Shown here in pieces: positions 7,950-16,484 of a stretch of DNA of 64,000 bases (the first letter of the stretch is position 1; every line of letters starts with the position of its first letter). Where the stretch lies: positions 3,320,001 to 3,384,000 of the forward strand of contig NZ_CP197471.1 of the NCBI RefSeq assembly GCF_052180215.1, read 5' to 3'. The translations under genes were made by a program, and so were the position numbers. This DNA is from Pseudoneobacillus sp052180215 (lineage in GTDB: Bacteria; Bacillota; Bacilli; Bacillales; Cytobacillaceae). The notes beneath the pieces were generated by a model. It had not been told where the DNA came from and did not search any database. It worked only from the letters and a program-made list of their open reading frames with translations.

Positions 7950-9218
7950 TTAGCCCATGTTCTTAATTAATTCGTCACCGAACTCAGAACATTTTACTTC
8001 AGTTGCTCCATCCATTAAGCGAGCAAAATCATAAGTAACAACTTTAGAAGCAATTGATTTTTCCATTGATTGGACAATCAATTTTGCTGCTTCATGCCAA
8101 CCAAGATGCTCAAGCATAAGCACTCCTGAAAGAATTACAGAAGATGGGTTAACTTTATCAAGTCCAGCATATTTCGGAGCAGTTCCATGAGTAGCTTCGA
8201 AAATAGCATGCCCTGTTTCATAGTTGATGTTCGCTCCTGGAGCGATACCAATTCCACCAACTTGAGCAGCTAATGCATCAGAAATATAGTCACCATTTAA
8301 GTTCATTGTTGCAACAACATCAAACTCGCTTGGTCTTGTTAAAATTTGTTGTAAGAAAATATCAGCAATCGCATCTTTTACGATGATTTTTCCAGCTGTT
8401 TCAGCTTCAGCTTGTGCTTTGTTAGCTGCGTCTGCTCCTTGCTCATCTTTAATACGATCGTATTGTGCCCATGTAAATACTTTATCACCGAATTCTTTTT
8501 CAGCAATTTCATAAGCCCAGTTTTTGAAGGCACCTTCAGTAAATTTCATGATATTACCTTTATGTACGATTGTTAAAGATTTACGTCCTTCATTAATCGT
8601 ATAGTTAAGTGCTGCACGCACTAAACGAGATGTTCCTTCTTCAGAAATAGGTTTAATACCAATACCTGAAGTTTCAGGGAAACGAATTTTCTTTACTCCC
8701 ATTTCAGCTTGTAGGAAGTTGATTAATTTTTTCACTTCGTCAGAACCTTTAGCGTATTCAATACCTGCATAAATATCTTCAGTGTTTTCACGGAAAATAA
8801 CCATGTCAGTATCTTGAGGACGCTTTACTGGAGAAGGTACACCTTCAAACCAACGTACTGGACGTAAGCAAACAAAAAGATCTAATTCTTGACGTAGTGC
8901 AACGTTCAATGAACGAATACCGCCACCAACAGGTGTTGTTAAAGGACCTTTAATAGCAATAAAATATTCGTTAATAACATCTAAAGTTTCAGATGGCAGC
9001 CACTCACCTGTTTGGTTGAATGCCTTTTCTCCTGCTAAAACTTCTTTCCAAACGATTTTACGTTCGCCTTTATAAGCTTTTTCAACCGCTGCATCTAATA
9101 CACGAGATGATGCTGCCCAAATATCAGGACCTGTTCCATCACCTTCGATAAATGGAATAATAGGTTCATTTGGTACGTTTAATACCCCGTTAGTAACTGT
9201 GATTTTTTCTCCAGCCAT
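7950..9218 (-). CDS. icd: Isocitrate dehydrogenase (NADP-dependent)
   Basis: Converts isocitrate to 2-oxoglutarate with CO2 and NADPH. 422 aa, matching B. subtilis Icd (423 aa). Visible motifs are the substrate loop RSLNVALRQELDLFVCLRPV, including the phosphate-binding Ser, the metal-binding region NLNGDYISDALAAQVGGIGIAP, and the adenine-site ATHGTAPKYAG. The ATG at 9218 follows GGAGGG. It is the middle gene of citZ-icd-mdh, with stem-loops on both sides that may set different mRNA levels for the three genes. Confidence 0.98.
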   Translation of the reverse strand: MAGEKITVTNGVLNVPNEPIIPFIEGDGTGPDIWAASSRVLDAAVEKAYKGERKIVWKEVLAGEKAFNQTGEWLPSETLDVINEYFIAIKGPLTTPVGGGIRSLNVALRQELDLFVCLRPVRWFEGVPSPVKRPQDTDMVIFRENTEDIYAGIEYAKGSDEVKKLINFLQAEMGVKKIRFPETSGIGIKPISEEGTSRLVRAALNYTINEGRKSLTIVHKGNIMKFTEGAFKNWAYEIAEKEFGDKVFTWAQYDRIKDEQGADAANKAQAEAETAGKIIVKDAIADIFLQQILTRPSEFDVVATMNLNGDYISDALAAQVGGIGIAPGANINYETGHAIFEATHGTAPKYAGLDKVNPSSVILSGVLMLEHLGWHEAAKLIVQSMEKSIASKVVTYDFARLMDGATEVKCSEFGDELIKNMG

Positions 9219-9287
9219 TTTATTCCCTCCGTTATCTTTGCTCTTAAAGAAGCTAGTTTAATAAAAAATATAAAAAACACATATTCA

Positions 9288-9315
9288 AAGGTTAGAAGAA
9301 ATAGCTTCTAACCTT
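9288..9315 (-). terminator. Hairpin between citZ and icd
   Basis: Perfect 11-bp stem AAGGTTAGAAG/CTTCTAACCTT with a 6-base loop, and a T-rich stretch further on along the minus strand. It could be a partial terminator giving excess citZ transcript. Confidence 0.6.
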
Positions 9316-9353
9316 AACCATATTACACCAATGTTCTTTTGAAAGTAAATATT

Positions 9354-10472
9354 TTACCCTCTTTGTTCAATTGGTACGTAAGTTTGCATACCAGGACCAG
9401 TATATTCTGCGCGTGGACGAATTAATCTGTTATTCGCATATTGCTCAAGAATATGAGCTAACCAGCCTGATACACGGCTTACTGCAAAAATTGGTGTAAA
9501 TAAGTCATGGTCGATTCCTAAGCTATGGTACATAGACGCAGAGTAGAAATCTACATTTGGCGGTAGATTCTTCTCACCAGTTACAATACCTTCGATTGCA
9601 ACTGACATTTCATACCAATGTGGCTCTCCCGTTAGAGCAGTAAGCTTTTGAGACATTTTTCTTAAATGCTTAGCACGAGGATCTCCTAAACGATATACTC
9701 GATGTCCGAAGCCCATGATTTTCTCCTTGTTTGCCAATTTACCACGAACATAGGAGTCAACATTTTCAAGCGTTCCAATTTCTTTAAGCATTTTCATAAC
9801 AGCTTCATTTGCTCCACCGTGTAGAGGACCCTTTAAAGCACCGATAGCTGCTGTAACACCAGAATAAACATCAGATAATGTTGCTACGCAAACACGAGCA
9901 GTGAAAGTTGATGCATTAAGTTCATGGTCAGCATGCAGGACGAGCGCTTTGTCTAGAGCTTCGACTGCCACTTGATCTGGCTCGTTTCCAGTTAACATAT
10001 ATAAGAAGTTCGCTGCAAAGCTTAAATCTGTACGTGGAGCAACAGGATCTAATCCTTTTCTTACACGTGCAAATGCTGCTACAATGGCAGGCATTTTCGC
10101 TTGTAAACGAACTGCTTTACGATAATTTGCTTCTTCTTCCATTACATCTGATTCTTCATCGTATAATCCTAATAAAGAAACAGCTGTACGTAATGCAGCC
10201 ATTGGATGAACTTCTCCAATTGGGTACATCTTAAAATGTTCCATAACTTCTTTAGGAAGCTCCATATTTTCAGCTAATTGTTTCTTTAGTTCTTCCAGCT
10301 CTGGCTTTGTCGGTAGCTTTCGGTGCCAAAGCAAATAGATAACCTCTTCGAAACTAGCATTGTCCGCTAAATCATCAATATTATACCCAACATAAGTTAG
10401 AGTATCATCGATAATCGAACTGATTGATGATGATGTAGCTACTACCCCTTCAAGACCACGTGTTACTGTCAC
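9354..10472 (-). CDS. citZ: Citrate synthase II
   Basis: Condenses acetyl-CoA with oxaloacetate at the entry to the TCA cycle. 372 aa, the normal length for the bacillar type. Catalytic residues are visible in LKGPLHGGANEAV (His), MGFGHRVYR (His) and NVDFYSAS (Asp). The start is a GTG at 10472 with AAAGGAGAG upstream. The 400-base upstream region holds one perfect and one near-perfect cre site, which fits the known CcpA repression of citZ in B. subtilis. It is the first gene of citZ-icd-mdh. Confidence 0.98.
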   Translation of the reverse strand: MTVTRGLEGVVATSSSISSIIDDTLTYVGYNIDDLADNASFEEVIYLLWHRKLPTKPELEELKKQLAENMELPKEVMEHFKMYPIGEVHPMAALRTAVSLLGLYDEESDVMEEEANYRKAVRLQAKMPAIVAAFARVRKGLDPVAPRTDLSFAANFLYMLTGNEPDQVAVEALDKALVLHADHELNASTFTARVCVATLSDVYSGVTAAIGALKGPLHGGANEAVMKMLKEIGTLENVDSYVRGKLANKEKIMGFGHRVYRLGDPRAKHLRKMSQKLTALTGEPHWYEMSVAIEGIVTGEKNLPPNVDFYSASMYHSLGIDHDLFTPIFAVSRVSGWLAHILEQYANNRLIRPRAEYTGPGMQTYVPIEQRG

Positions 10473-10675
10473 TACGAATCTCTCCTTTACTCGAAAAATT
10501 TCCCCATCCCATTGGTTAAAACAAGATCATAGTCGAAAATATGAATTTTCAACTTGTTAAGAAAAAAATTATTGCACATCAGCAAATGTACTAATGTTGA
10601 CCCATAAGTCACGAAACAAGAACATATCCTTTTTCTTTGTACGAACCCGAGCGGATGCTCGATAATGTACCAGAA

Positions 10676-10690
10676 AGAAAATGCTTTCAT
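10676..10690 (-). promoter_or_regulatory. Near-consensus cre site before citZ
   Basis: On the minus strand ATGAAAGCATTTTCT matches WTGNAANCGNWNNCW at 14 of 15 positions (the central G is A). It lies about 205 bases upstream of the citZ start. Confidence 0.45.
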
Positions 10691-10750
10691 TTTTGTATAA
10701 ACAAAAAACGTTTCTACTATATACACTACTATAATAAAAAAATAGAAATA

Positions 10751-10765
10751 AGGATACGCTTACAA
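10751..10765 (-). promoter_or_regulatory. Consensus cre site upstream of citZ
   Basis: On the minus strand TTGTAAGCGTATCCT matches all 15 positions of the cre consensus. It lies about 280 bases upstream of citZ and about 135 bases downstream of the ytwI stop. Confidence 0.55.
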
Positions 10766-10899
10766 GCCTATTATAAACAATTATCAGAACTTTGTGAATG
10801 AAAACAGCTTAAAATGTGAAAAAATTATTATTTTACTAGAAAACGAACTAATCGCTTTTTTTATTTAAATTTGATGAAATAATTATTTAGAATATACCC

Positions 10900-11355
10900 T
10901 CACTGAAAAAATCCAACTACTTTCATTGCTACATAAGCGATTCCAGCACCTATTAATGGTCCTACTGCTACACCTTTAAATATTGAAACGGCCAAAATCG
11001 TACCTAATACTAAAGCAGTTGTAATTTGTGGATCTGTAGAAAGCAGGTGGACCCCTCCTTTAGCTAACAATGCGACGACAATTCCAGAAACCAATGCAAT
11101 CCATGCAAAAGGGGATTTAAATGATTCTCCTAAATCTTTAAATCCAATATCCCCACTTGCGATAGGTGCTAAAACAGCAATGGTAATAATCGTTACCCCC
11201 CACTCAATACCCTTGGATTGAATTTGTGATAAATACTTTGACTCAAGACCTATAATCTTAAGAAGGATCAATACAGTAACTGCAATCATTAATGATTTAT
11301 TTTTAGCGATCACGCCAATTGAAAGTAATAAAAATAAAAATAATAATGGCTCCAC
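10900..11355 (-). CDS. ytwI: DUF441 membrane protein YtwI
   Basis: Small integral membrane protein of the DUF441 family, function unknown. About 151 aa with four or five hydrophobic helices and Gly-rich turns (GTILAVSIFKGVAVGPLIGAG). The longest frame starts with a GTG at 11376, but its own codons contain the AAAGGAG ribosome site, so I place the start at the GTG at 11355, giving MEPLLFLFLLL. It lies between citZ and the divergent ytvI as in B. subtilis. Confidence 0.85.
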   Translation of the reverse strand: MEPLLFLFLLLSIGVIAKNKSLMIAVTVLILLKIIGLESKYLSQIQSKGIEWGVTIITIAVLAPIASGDIGFKDLGESFKSPFAWIALVSGIVVALLAKGGVHLLSTDPQITTALVLGTILAVSIFKGVAVGPLIGAGIAYVAMKVVGFFQ

Positions 11356-11554
11356 CAGGATCGTAGCTCCTTTCACTTAAAATTATTTTAATATAGAATA
11401 AAGAACCATTTACACCGTATAATGTTTTACTATAATTGGATATTCATACTTGTATTTCTAGATGCGAAATAACAACTTCCACATTATGCAGTTTTTACAA
11501 ATAAATGTTATTATATATGTATGATACTTTTGCCTAGTGTGCGGGAGGAATTTA

Positions 11555-12676
11555 ATGAATTTACATTATGTTTATCGTTCTTTAAGGTTCTTGCTTGTTT
11601 TATCCGTCGTAGTTTTTGGGCTTATGGCAATTTTTTATGTAGCAAAGGTTACCTATCCTTTTCTTATCGGTTTAGCTATTGCCTTCTTAATTAATCCGCT
11701 CGTTAATTTTTTTGTTGCAAAAGGGAAAATGCCTCGTGCTCTTTCTGTATTTGTAGCACTAATCATACTGTTCGCTATTTTTGCCGGATTAATTACCTTA
11801 CTTATCGCGGAAATTGTTTCTGGAGCTGATTATTTAGCTAAAGTTGTTCCAAACCATTTAGATACTCTTATTGATTACATGGAGCAATTATTTGCTGGAC
11901 AGATTATTCCTCTATACAATCAGCTTACGAGTCTTTTCAATAACCTTGATGTTGGTCAACAGGATACCATCTTGGAAAATATCCAAAATGTAGGGAAAAA
12001 GTTTGGCACAACGGTAGGTGCTTTTATTCAGGACTTCTTTGGTAACATTCCTAATATTCTATCATGGTTTCCAAATGCAGCTACAGTCTTAATCTTTTCA
12101 CTTTTAGCAACATTTTTTATCAGTAAGGATTGGTACAAACTTCATTCCTTAGCAGGTCGGCTTGTTCCAAATAGAGCTCGAACAAGTGGCAAAACCGTAT
12201 TTGACGATTTAAAGAAGGCACTTTTCGGATTTATTAAAGCTCAATTGACCTTAATTTCCATTACAACGGTTATCATTTTAATCGGATTACTAATTCTTCG
12301 TGTAGATTATGCTATAACCATTGCTCTTATTTGTGGAATTGTAGATATCATTCCATACCTTGGAACAGGAGCTGTTTTTGTTCCGTGGATTATTTACGAA
12401 GCGATTGCAGGGGATATGAGCACCGCCATAGGATTAGGCGTTTTATACGTCGTGGTACTCGTCCAAAGACAAGTAATGGAACCAAAGATTTTATCTTCAA
12501 ATATCGGGTTAGATCCATTAGCAACCCTGATATCACTATTCGTTGGGTTTAAATTAATTGGCTTCTTAGGACTAATCGTTGGACCTGTTACCCTTGTCAT
12601 CATTAATACACTACATCGTGCCAATATTTTCCGTGATCTATGGGCTTATATTATGGGTAAAGAACCGGTGAAATAA
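11555..12676 (+). CDS. ytvI: AI-2E family transporter YtvI
   Basis: Polytopic membrane protein of the AI-2E/PerM family. 373 aa with about seven to eight hydrophobic segments; the signature loop is DIIPYLGTGAVFVPWI followed by EPKILSSNIGLDPLATLI. Family members have been linked to export of signalling compounds or to Na+/H+ antiport; the substrate here is unknown. The ATG at 11555 has GGGAGGAA seven bases upstream and is preferred over the in-frame GTG at 11537, which contains the ribosome site in its own codons. It is convergent with fxsA and shares a terminator with it. Confidence 0.9.
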   Translation: MNLHYVYRSLRFLLVLSVVVFGLMAIFYVAKVTYPFLIGLAIAFLINPLVNFFVAKGKMPRALSVFVALIILFAIFAGLITLLIAEIVSGADYLAKVVPNHLDTLIDYMEQLFAGQIIPLYNQLTSLFNNLDVGQQDTILENIQNVGKKFGTTVGAFIQDFFGNIPNILSWFPNAATVLIFSLLATFFISKDWYKLHSLAGRLVPNRARTSGKTVFDDLKKALFGFIKAQLTLISITTVIILIGLLILRVDYAITIALICGIVDIIPYLGTGAVFVPWIIYEAIAGDMSTAIGLGVLYVVVLVQRQVMEPKILSSNIGLDPLATLISLFVGFKLIGFLGLIVGPVTLVIINTLHRANIFRDLWAYIMGKEPVK

Positions 12677-12692
12677 AATCAGAATAAGAAAG

Positions 12693-12726
12693 AAGCTGCC
12701 TCTAAATTAATTAGAAGCAGCTTTTT
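12693..12726. terminator. Bidirectional terminator between ytvI and fxsA
   Basis: Stem AAGCTGC-C-TCTAA pairs with TTAGA-A-GCAGCTT, followed by TTTTT on the plus strand. On the minus strand the same stem follows the fxsA stop within a few bases. Confidence 0.75.
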
Positions 12727-12731
12727 CTTTG

Positions 12732-13118
12732 TTAGTTTATAATTTTAATTCTCCCTTTATAAATCCAATTTTTAAACCATTTTTTCATATAGTTTTTAAA
12801 AATGATTCTTGTAGTCGGAAATAATAAGAGAAATCCAAATGTATCTGTAATAAAACCTGGAGTAAGTAATAATGTTCCACCCACTAGTATACATATTCCA
12901 TCTAATAATGCCTCTCCTGGAACCTGCCCCGTCTGTAATTGTCTTTGTACTTCATAGAGTGTCGCCATGCCTTGCCTTTTTGCCAAGTAAGCCCCGATTA
13001 CACCGGTAGATAAAATGATCAAAACAGTCGGCCATACACCGATAACCTGTCCTGATAGCATAAGGAGGGCAATTTCACCGGCCGGAACAATAATCAAAAA
13101 AAGAATTAAAAATCTCAA
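12732..13118 (-). CDS. fxsA: FxsA-family membrane protein
   Basis: 128-aa inner-membrane protein of the FxsA family (B. subtilis YtzA). Hydrophobic segments fall at about 1-22, 27-45 and 70-100, with the family stretch GGTLLLTPGFITDTFGFLLL and a basic C-terminal tail. In E. coli FxsA relieves exclusion of phage T7 by the F plasmid; its role in bacilli is not known. The start is a TTG at 13118 with GGGGAAG upstream. It lies downstream of pyk-pfkA but is separated from it by a MITE-like element. Confidence 0.85.
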   Translation of the reverse strand: MRFLILFLIIVPAGEIALLMLSGQVIGVWPTVLIILSTGVIGAYLAKRQGMATLYEVQRQLQTGQVPGEALLDGICILVGGTLLLTPGFITDTFGFLLLFPTTRIIFKNYMKKWFKNWIYKGRIKIIN

Positions 13119-13202
13119 CTTACTTCCCCATTTCTTTAAGAAGCTTGTACTATTATTAGTATAGTATGTTTTGGCAGAGATTCAAATGACTAGCTTATAA
13201 AA

Positions 13203-13376
13203 AAGGCTGTTTTCGTATAAATTGTGGTTTTGGTAAAAATCCCAAAAGCCGGATTTTTACATCTTTTCTTAAACAGTAAGCAGCTCTTTTCTTGATTTTT
13301 ATACGAATTTTATCATTCTACACAAAGAAATCCCATCTAATAAATTAGAAAAGCAACAAAGTTTTAGAAAAGAGCC
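13203..13376. repeat. MITE-like structured element
   Basis: About 175 bases between fxsA and pyk. The ends are imperfect inverted repeats (GGCTGTTTTC at the left, GAAAAGAGCC at the right). Inside are a perfect 10-bp hairpin, GTAAAAATCC with GGATTTTTAC (13233-13260 region), and a second inverted pair, TTCGTATAAA with TTTATACGAA. The right end is shared with 6899-6924. No transposase or open frame is present. Confidence 0.55.
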
Positions 13377-13381
13377 AAAAA

Positions 13382-13415
13382 AAAGAAGATGGAGAACCCA
13401 TCTTCTTTTTTTTAA
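13382..13415 (-). terminator. Terminator of pfkA-pyk
   Basis: Inverted repeat AAGAAGATGG with CCATCTTCTT around GAGAAC, flanked by A-runs and T-runs on both strands, directly at the pyk stop codon. Confidence 0.8.
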
Positions 13416-15172
13416 AGAACGCTTGCGTGTCCGTTGTAAATAACACCACGACCTGAATCTACCGTGATTTCTTGACCGTCCTTAAATAATTTAGTCGCAT
13501 TTTCAACGCCAACTATGACTGGAATTCCAAGGTTTAAGCCTACAACTGCAGCATGGCTAGTTAATCCGCCTTCTTCCGTAATAAGAGCACTGCATTTTTC
13601 TAGAGCAGGAACCATTTCACGGTCTGAACCAATGGTAATAAGAATAGAACCTTCTTTAACCTTTGCCAACGCTTCGGCTGCATTACTAGCAATCACTACT
13701 TTACCATAGGCAGTTTTTCTGCCAATTCCTTGTGCTTTAGCAATAATATCGCCTACTACATGAATTTTCATTAAATTAGTAGTTCCTGCTTCTCCTACAG
13801 GTACACCTGCAGTGATAACAACAAGATCCCCGTGTTTCACTAAACCGCTATTCACACTTTCCTCTACTGCCACATCTAACATTTCATCGGTTGTTCGTGC
13901 TTCTTTACCGATTTCAGGATATACCCCCCATACAAGCGATAAACCACGCTTTGTTGCTTCATTTGCAGTAACCGCTACAATCGGAGCCTTTGGACGATAC
14001 TTAGAAATCATTCGAGCTGTATGACCACTTTCAGTAGGGGTGATAATTGCATTAACATCTAAGTTTAAAGCTGTATGTGCAACCGATTGCCCGATGGCAT
14101 CCGTTATATTATGATCATTGTCCTTACTGCGAGCAGATAAAATTTCTTTATGATCTAACGCTTGTTCTGCGCGAGATGCAATATTATGCATCGTTTGAAC
14201 CGCTTCAACTGGATATGTTCCTGCTGCCGTTTCTCCTGATAACATAATAGCGTCAGTACCGTCAAAAATAGCATTTGCCACATCACTTGCTTCCGCACGT
14301 GTAGGACGTGGATTACGCTGCATAGAATCTAACATTTGGGTAGCAGTAATAACCGGTTTACCTTGGGCGTTACATTTCTTAATTAACTGCTTTTGAACAA
14401 GAGGAACTTCTTCAGCAGGAATTTCCACACCTAAGTCTCCACGAGCAACCATTAATCCATCAGAAATTTCTAAAATTTCGTCTATATTGTCTACTCCTTC
14501 TTGGTTTTCAATTTTAGGGATAATTTGGATATGACTAGCTTGTTTTTCTTCTAATAGCTGGCGGATTTCCAATACATCAGACGCTCTTCGAACAAAAGAA
14601 GCTGCGATAAAATCAATGTCTTGTTCAATTCCAAATAGGATATCTTTTGCGTCCTTTTCCGTAATTCCAGGTAATTGAACAGAAACACCTGGCACGTTAA
14701 CACCTTTTTTATTTTTTAATGTACCACTATTTAGAATTTTAGTATGAATTTCTAGTTGGTCCTTATTGATTGCTGTTACTTCTAATCCTATAAGACCATC
14801 ATCTAATAATATTTTTGAACCAACATGTACGTCATCAATTAACCCTGGGTATGTAACTGAAAACTTATCCGTTGTTCCTTCCACTTCCACCATGGAAACG
14901 ATAATATTTTCCCCAGCTTTAAGTTCGATAGCTCCATTTACCATGTTGTTTGTTCTGATCTCAGGGCCCTTTGTATCAAGGAGTATAGCTACTGTTTTGC
15001 CCGTTTTTGCTGAAGCCTCACGAATATTTTTAATTCTTTGTCCGTGTTCCTCATGGTCTCCATGAGAAAAGTTTAATCTAGCAACATTCATTCCTGCTCC
15101 AATAAGCTTTGTTAACATTTCTACACTTTCACTAGCAGGACCTATCGTACATACGATTTTCGTTTTACGCAT
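13412..15172 (-). CDS. pyk: Pyruvate kinase
   Basis: Final glycolytic step, from PEP and ADP to pyruvate and ATP. 586 aa, like B. subtilis Pyk (585 aa). The TIM barrel carries MRKTKIVCTIGP, LDTKGPEIR, the catalytic Lys region IIPKIENQEG, and MVARGDLGVEIP. The C-terminal extension of about 110 residues is the bacillar PEP-utiliser-like domain (GGLTSHAAVVGLNLGIPVIV). I start at the ATG at 15172: GGAGG is 8 bases upstream, whereas the TTG at 15187 and the ATG at 15178 are on or too close to that site. It follows pfkA by about 15 bases in one operon. Confidence 0.98.
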   Translation of the reverse strand: MRKTKIVCTIGPASESVEMLTKLIGAGMNVARLNFSHGDHEEHGQRIKNIREASAKTGKTVAILLDTKGPEIRTNNMVNGAIELKAGENIIVSMVEVEGTTDKFSVTYPGLIDDVHVGSKILLDDGLIGLEVTAINKDQLEIHTKILNSGTLKNKKGVNVPGVSVQLPGITEKDAKDILFGIEQDIDFIAASFVRRASDVLEIRQLLEEKQASHIQIIPKIENQEGVDNIDEILEISDGLMVARGDLGVEIPAEEVPLVQKQLIKKCNAQGKPVITATQMLDSMQRNPRPTRAEASDVANAIFDGTDAIMLSGETAAGTYPVEAVQTMHNIASRAEQALDHKEILSARSKDNDHNITDAIGQSVAHTALNLDVNAIITPTESGHTARMISKYRPKAPIVAVTANEATKRGLSLVWGVYPEIGKEARTTDEMLDVAVEESVNSGLVKHGDLVVITAGVPVGEAGTTNLMKIHVVGDIIAKAQGIGRKTAYGKVVIASNAAEALAKVKEGSILITIGSDREMVPALEKCSALITEEGGLTSHAAVVGLNLGIPVIVGVENATKLFKDGQEITVDSGRGVIYNGHASVL

Positions 15173-15187
15173 TTTCATTTCCTCCAA

Positions 15188-16147
15188 TTAAATCGATAGT
15201 TCTTTAGAAAGTTTAAATAAATTTAGGTCTAAAGAATGTTTACGTTCTAATATTTCTATAATATCATAATCAACTAATTGATTTTGCTCAATTCCAACCG
15301 CTCTTCCGCCTTTACCATCCATTAAAAGCTCAACTGCTTTGGCACCAAGACGGCTTGCTAATACACGATCAAATGCAGTTGGTGATCCACCTCGTTGAAT
15401 ATGACCTAATACTGAGATTCTTGTATCGTGATTCGTTGCTTCTTTTAGTTGCTTTGCAAATTCTGTTGCGCTACATACGCCTTCTGCAATGACAATAATA
15501 CTATGTTTTTTTCCACGTTCATGCCCACTTTTTAGACGTGATGCAATTTCTTCCATATCATACTTTTCTTCAGGAATAAGGATGGTCTCAGCTCCACCAG
15601 CTAATCCAGCCCATAATGCAATATCACCTGCATCTCGACCCATTACTTCAATAATAAAAGTTCTTTCGTGGGAAGTTGCCGTATCACGAATTTTATCTAT
15701 AGCATCAATAACTGTATTTAATGCTGTATCAAAACCAATTGTAAAATCTGTTCCAGCAATATCATTGTCAATGGTTCCAGGTACACCTACACATGGGTAT
15801 CCCTGTTCGGTTAGAGCCTTCGCGCCACGATATGAACCATCTCCACCAATGACAACAAGGCCTTCAATACCATGGGCTTTTAATTGTTCAATCCCTTTTT
15901 GCTGACCCTCTTTTGTTTTAAATTCCTCACATCGGGCAGAATAGAGCATTGTACCCCCACGATGAATAATATCCCCAACTGATCCTAATTCTAACTTTTT
16001 AATATTACCGTTTATTAATCCAGCATACCCTCCGTAAACACCAAATACTTCAATATTATGATATATAGCTTTTCGAACAACTGCACGCACGGCAGGGTTC
16101 ATACCTGGAGAGTCGCCTCCGCTTGTTAATACTCCGATTCTTTTCAT
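15188..16147 (-). CDS. pfkA: ATP-dependent 6-phosphofructokinase
   Basis: Commits fructose-6-phosphate to glycolysis. 319 aa, identical in length to the Geobacillus and B. subtilis enzymes. Visible are the ATP site TSGGDSPGMN, the GGDGS motif, the catalytic PGTIDNDI with its Asp, and the regulatory effector-site region. It is the first gene of pfkA-pyk. Two cre-like sequences, each at 14 of 15 positions, lie upstream. Confidence 0.98.
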   Translation of the reverse strand: MKRIGVLTSGGDSPGMNPAVRAVVRKAIYHNIEVFGVYGGYAGLINGNIKKLELGSVGDIIHRGGTMLYSARCEEFKTKEGQQKGIEQLKAHGIEGLVVIGGDGSYRGAKALTEQGYPCVGVPGTIDNDIAGTDFTIGFDTALNTVIDAIDKIRDTATSHERTFIIEVMGRDAGDIALWAGLAGGAETILIPEEKYDMEEIASRLKSGHERGKKHSIIVIAEGVCSATEFAKQLKEATNHDTRISVLGHIQRGGSPTAFDRVLASRLGAKAVELLMDGKGGRAVGIEQNQLVDYDIIEILERKHSLDLNLFKLSKELSI

Positions 16148-16484
16148 TATTTCACCCCAAATAATTATGTATTTTTCTTTGGAAACGTATTATTCGAAAA
16201 ATCAAATTTGCTTTTCTTATTATGAACAGAATACACTAGAATATTTCTAAAATAACATGAAGCTACAGCTATCTCAACACAATCATACCTAAGTTTTTTA
16301 TAGACGGAATAATAAGTTAAATGAAAGCGTTTTATCTTTAAATTTTGTCACAAAAAATTCAGGTTCTTGGTTTTTGCTATAAAAATCAGTTTCTGGATCG
16401 GAAATCAATAGTCAAACTAAAACGAAACTAAAAATAAAAAAACTGATTAAATGAGACTATTTAGTTTCATTTAATCAGCTTATC
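16148..16484. promoter_or_regulatory. pfkA upstream region (337 bases without a gene)
   Basis: Contains two cre-like sequences: TTGGAAACGTATTAT at 16179-16193 and ATGAAAGCGTTTTAT at 16321-16335. Each departs from WTGNAANCGNWNNCW only at the conserved C near the end. The far end holds the accA terminator. I see no open frame with a ribosome site. Confidence 0.45.
16443..16478 (-). terminator. Terminator of accDA
   Basis: Perfect 12-bp stem CTGATTAAATGA/TCATTTAATCAG with a 12-base loop, then a T-run on the minus strand (A-rich 16431-16442). It starts 7 bases past the accA stop. Confidence 0.85.

Larger units (their letters stand above)
10473..10899. promoter_or_regulatory. Upstream region of citZ (427 bases without a gene)
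   Basis: This gap holds the citZ control region. I see two cre-type sites (10676-10690 and 10751-10765) but no convincing sigma-A promoter by eye. An open frame at 10487-10726 on the minus strand has no ribosome site and crosses a cre site, so I do not call it a gene. The A/T-rich part at 10800-10899 shows nothing clear. Confidence 0.5.

Noticed and set aside
10487..10726. 79-codon open frame upstream of citZ on the minus strand
   Set aside because: It has no ribosome site, starts at a GTG, crosses a cre-like site and has no familiar protein features.
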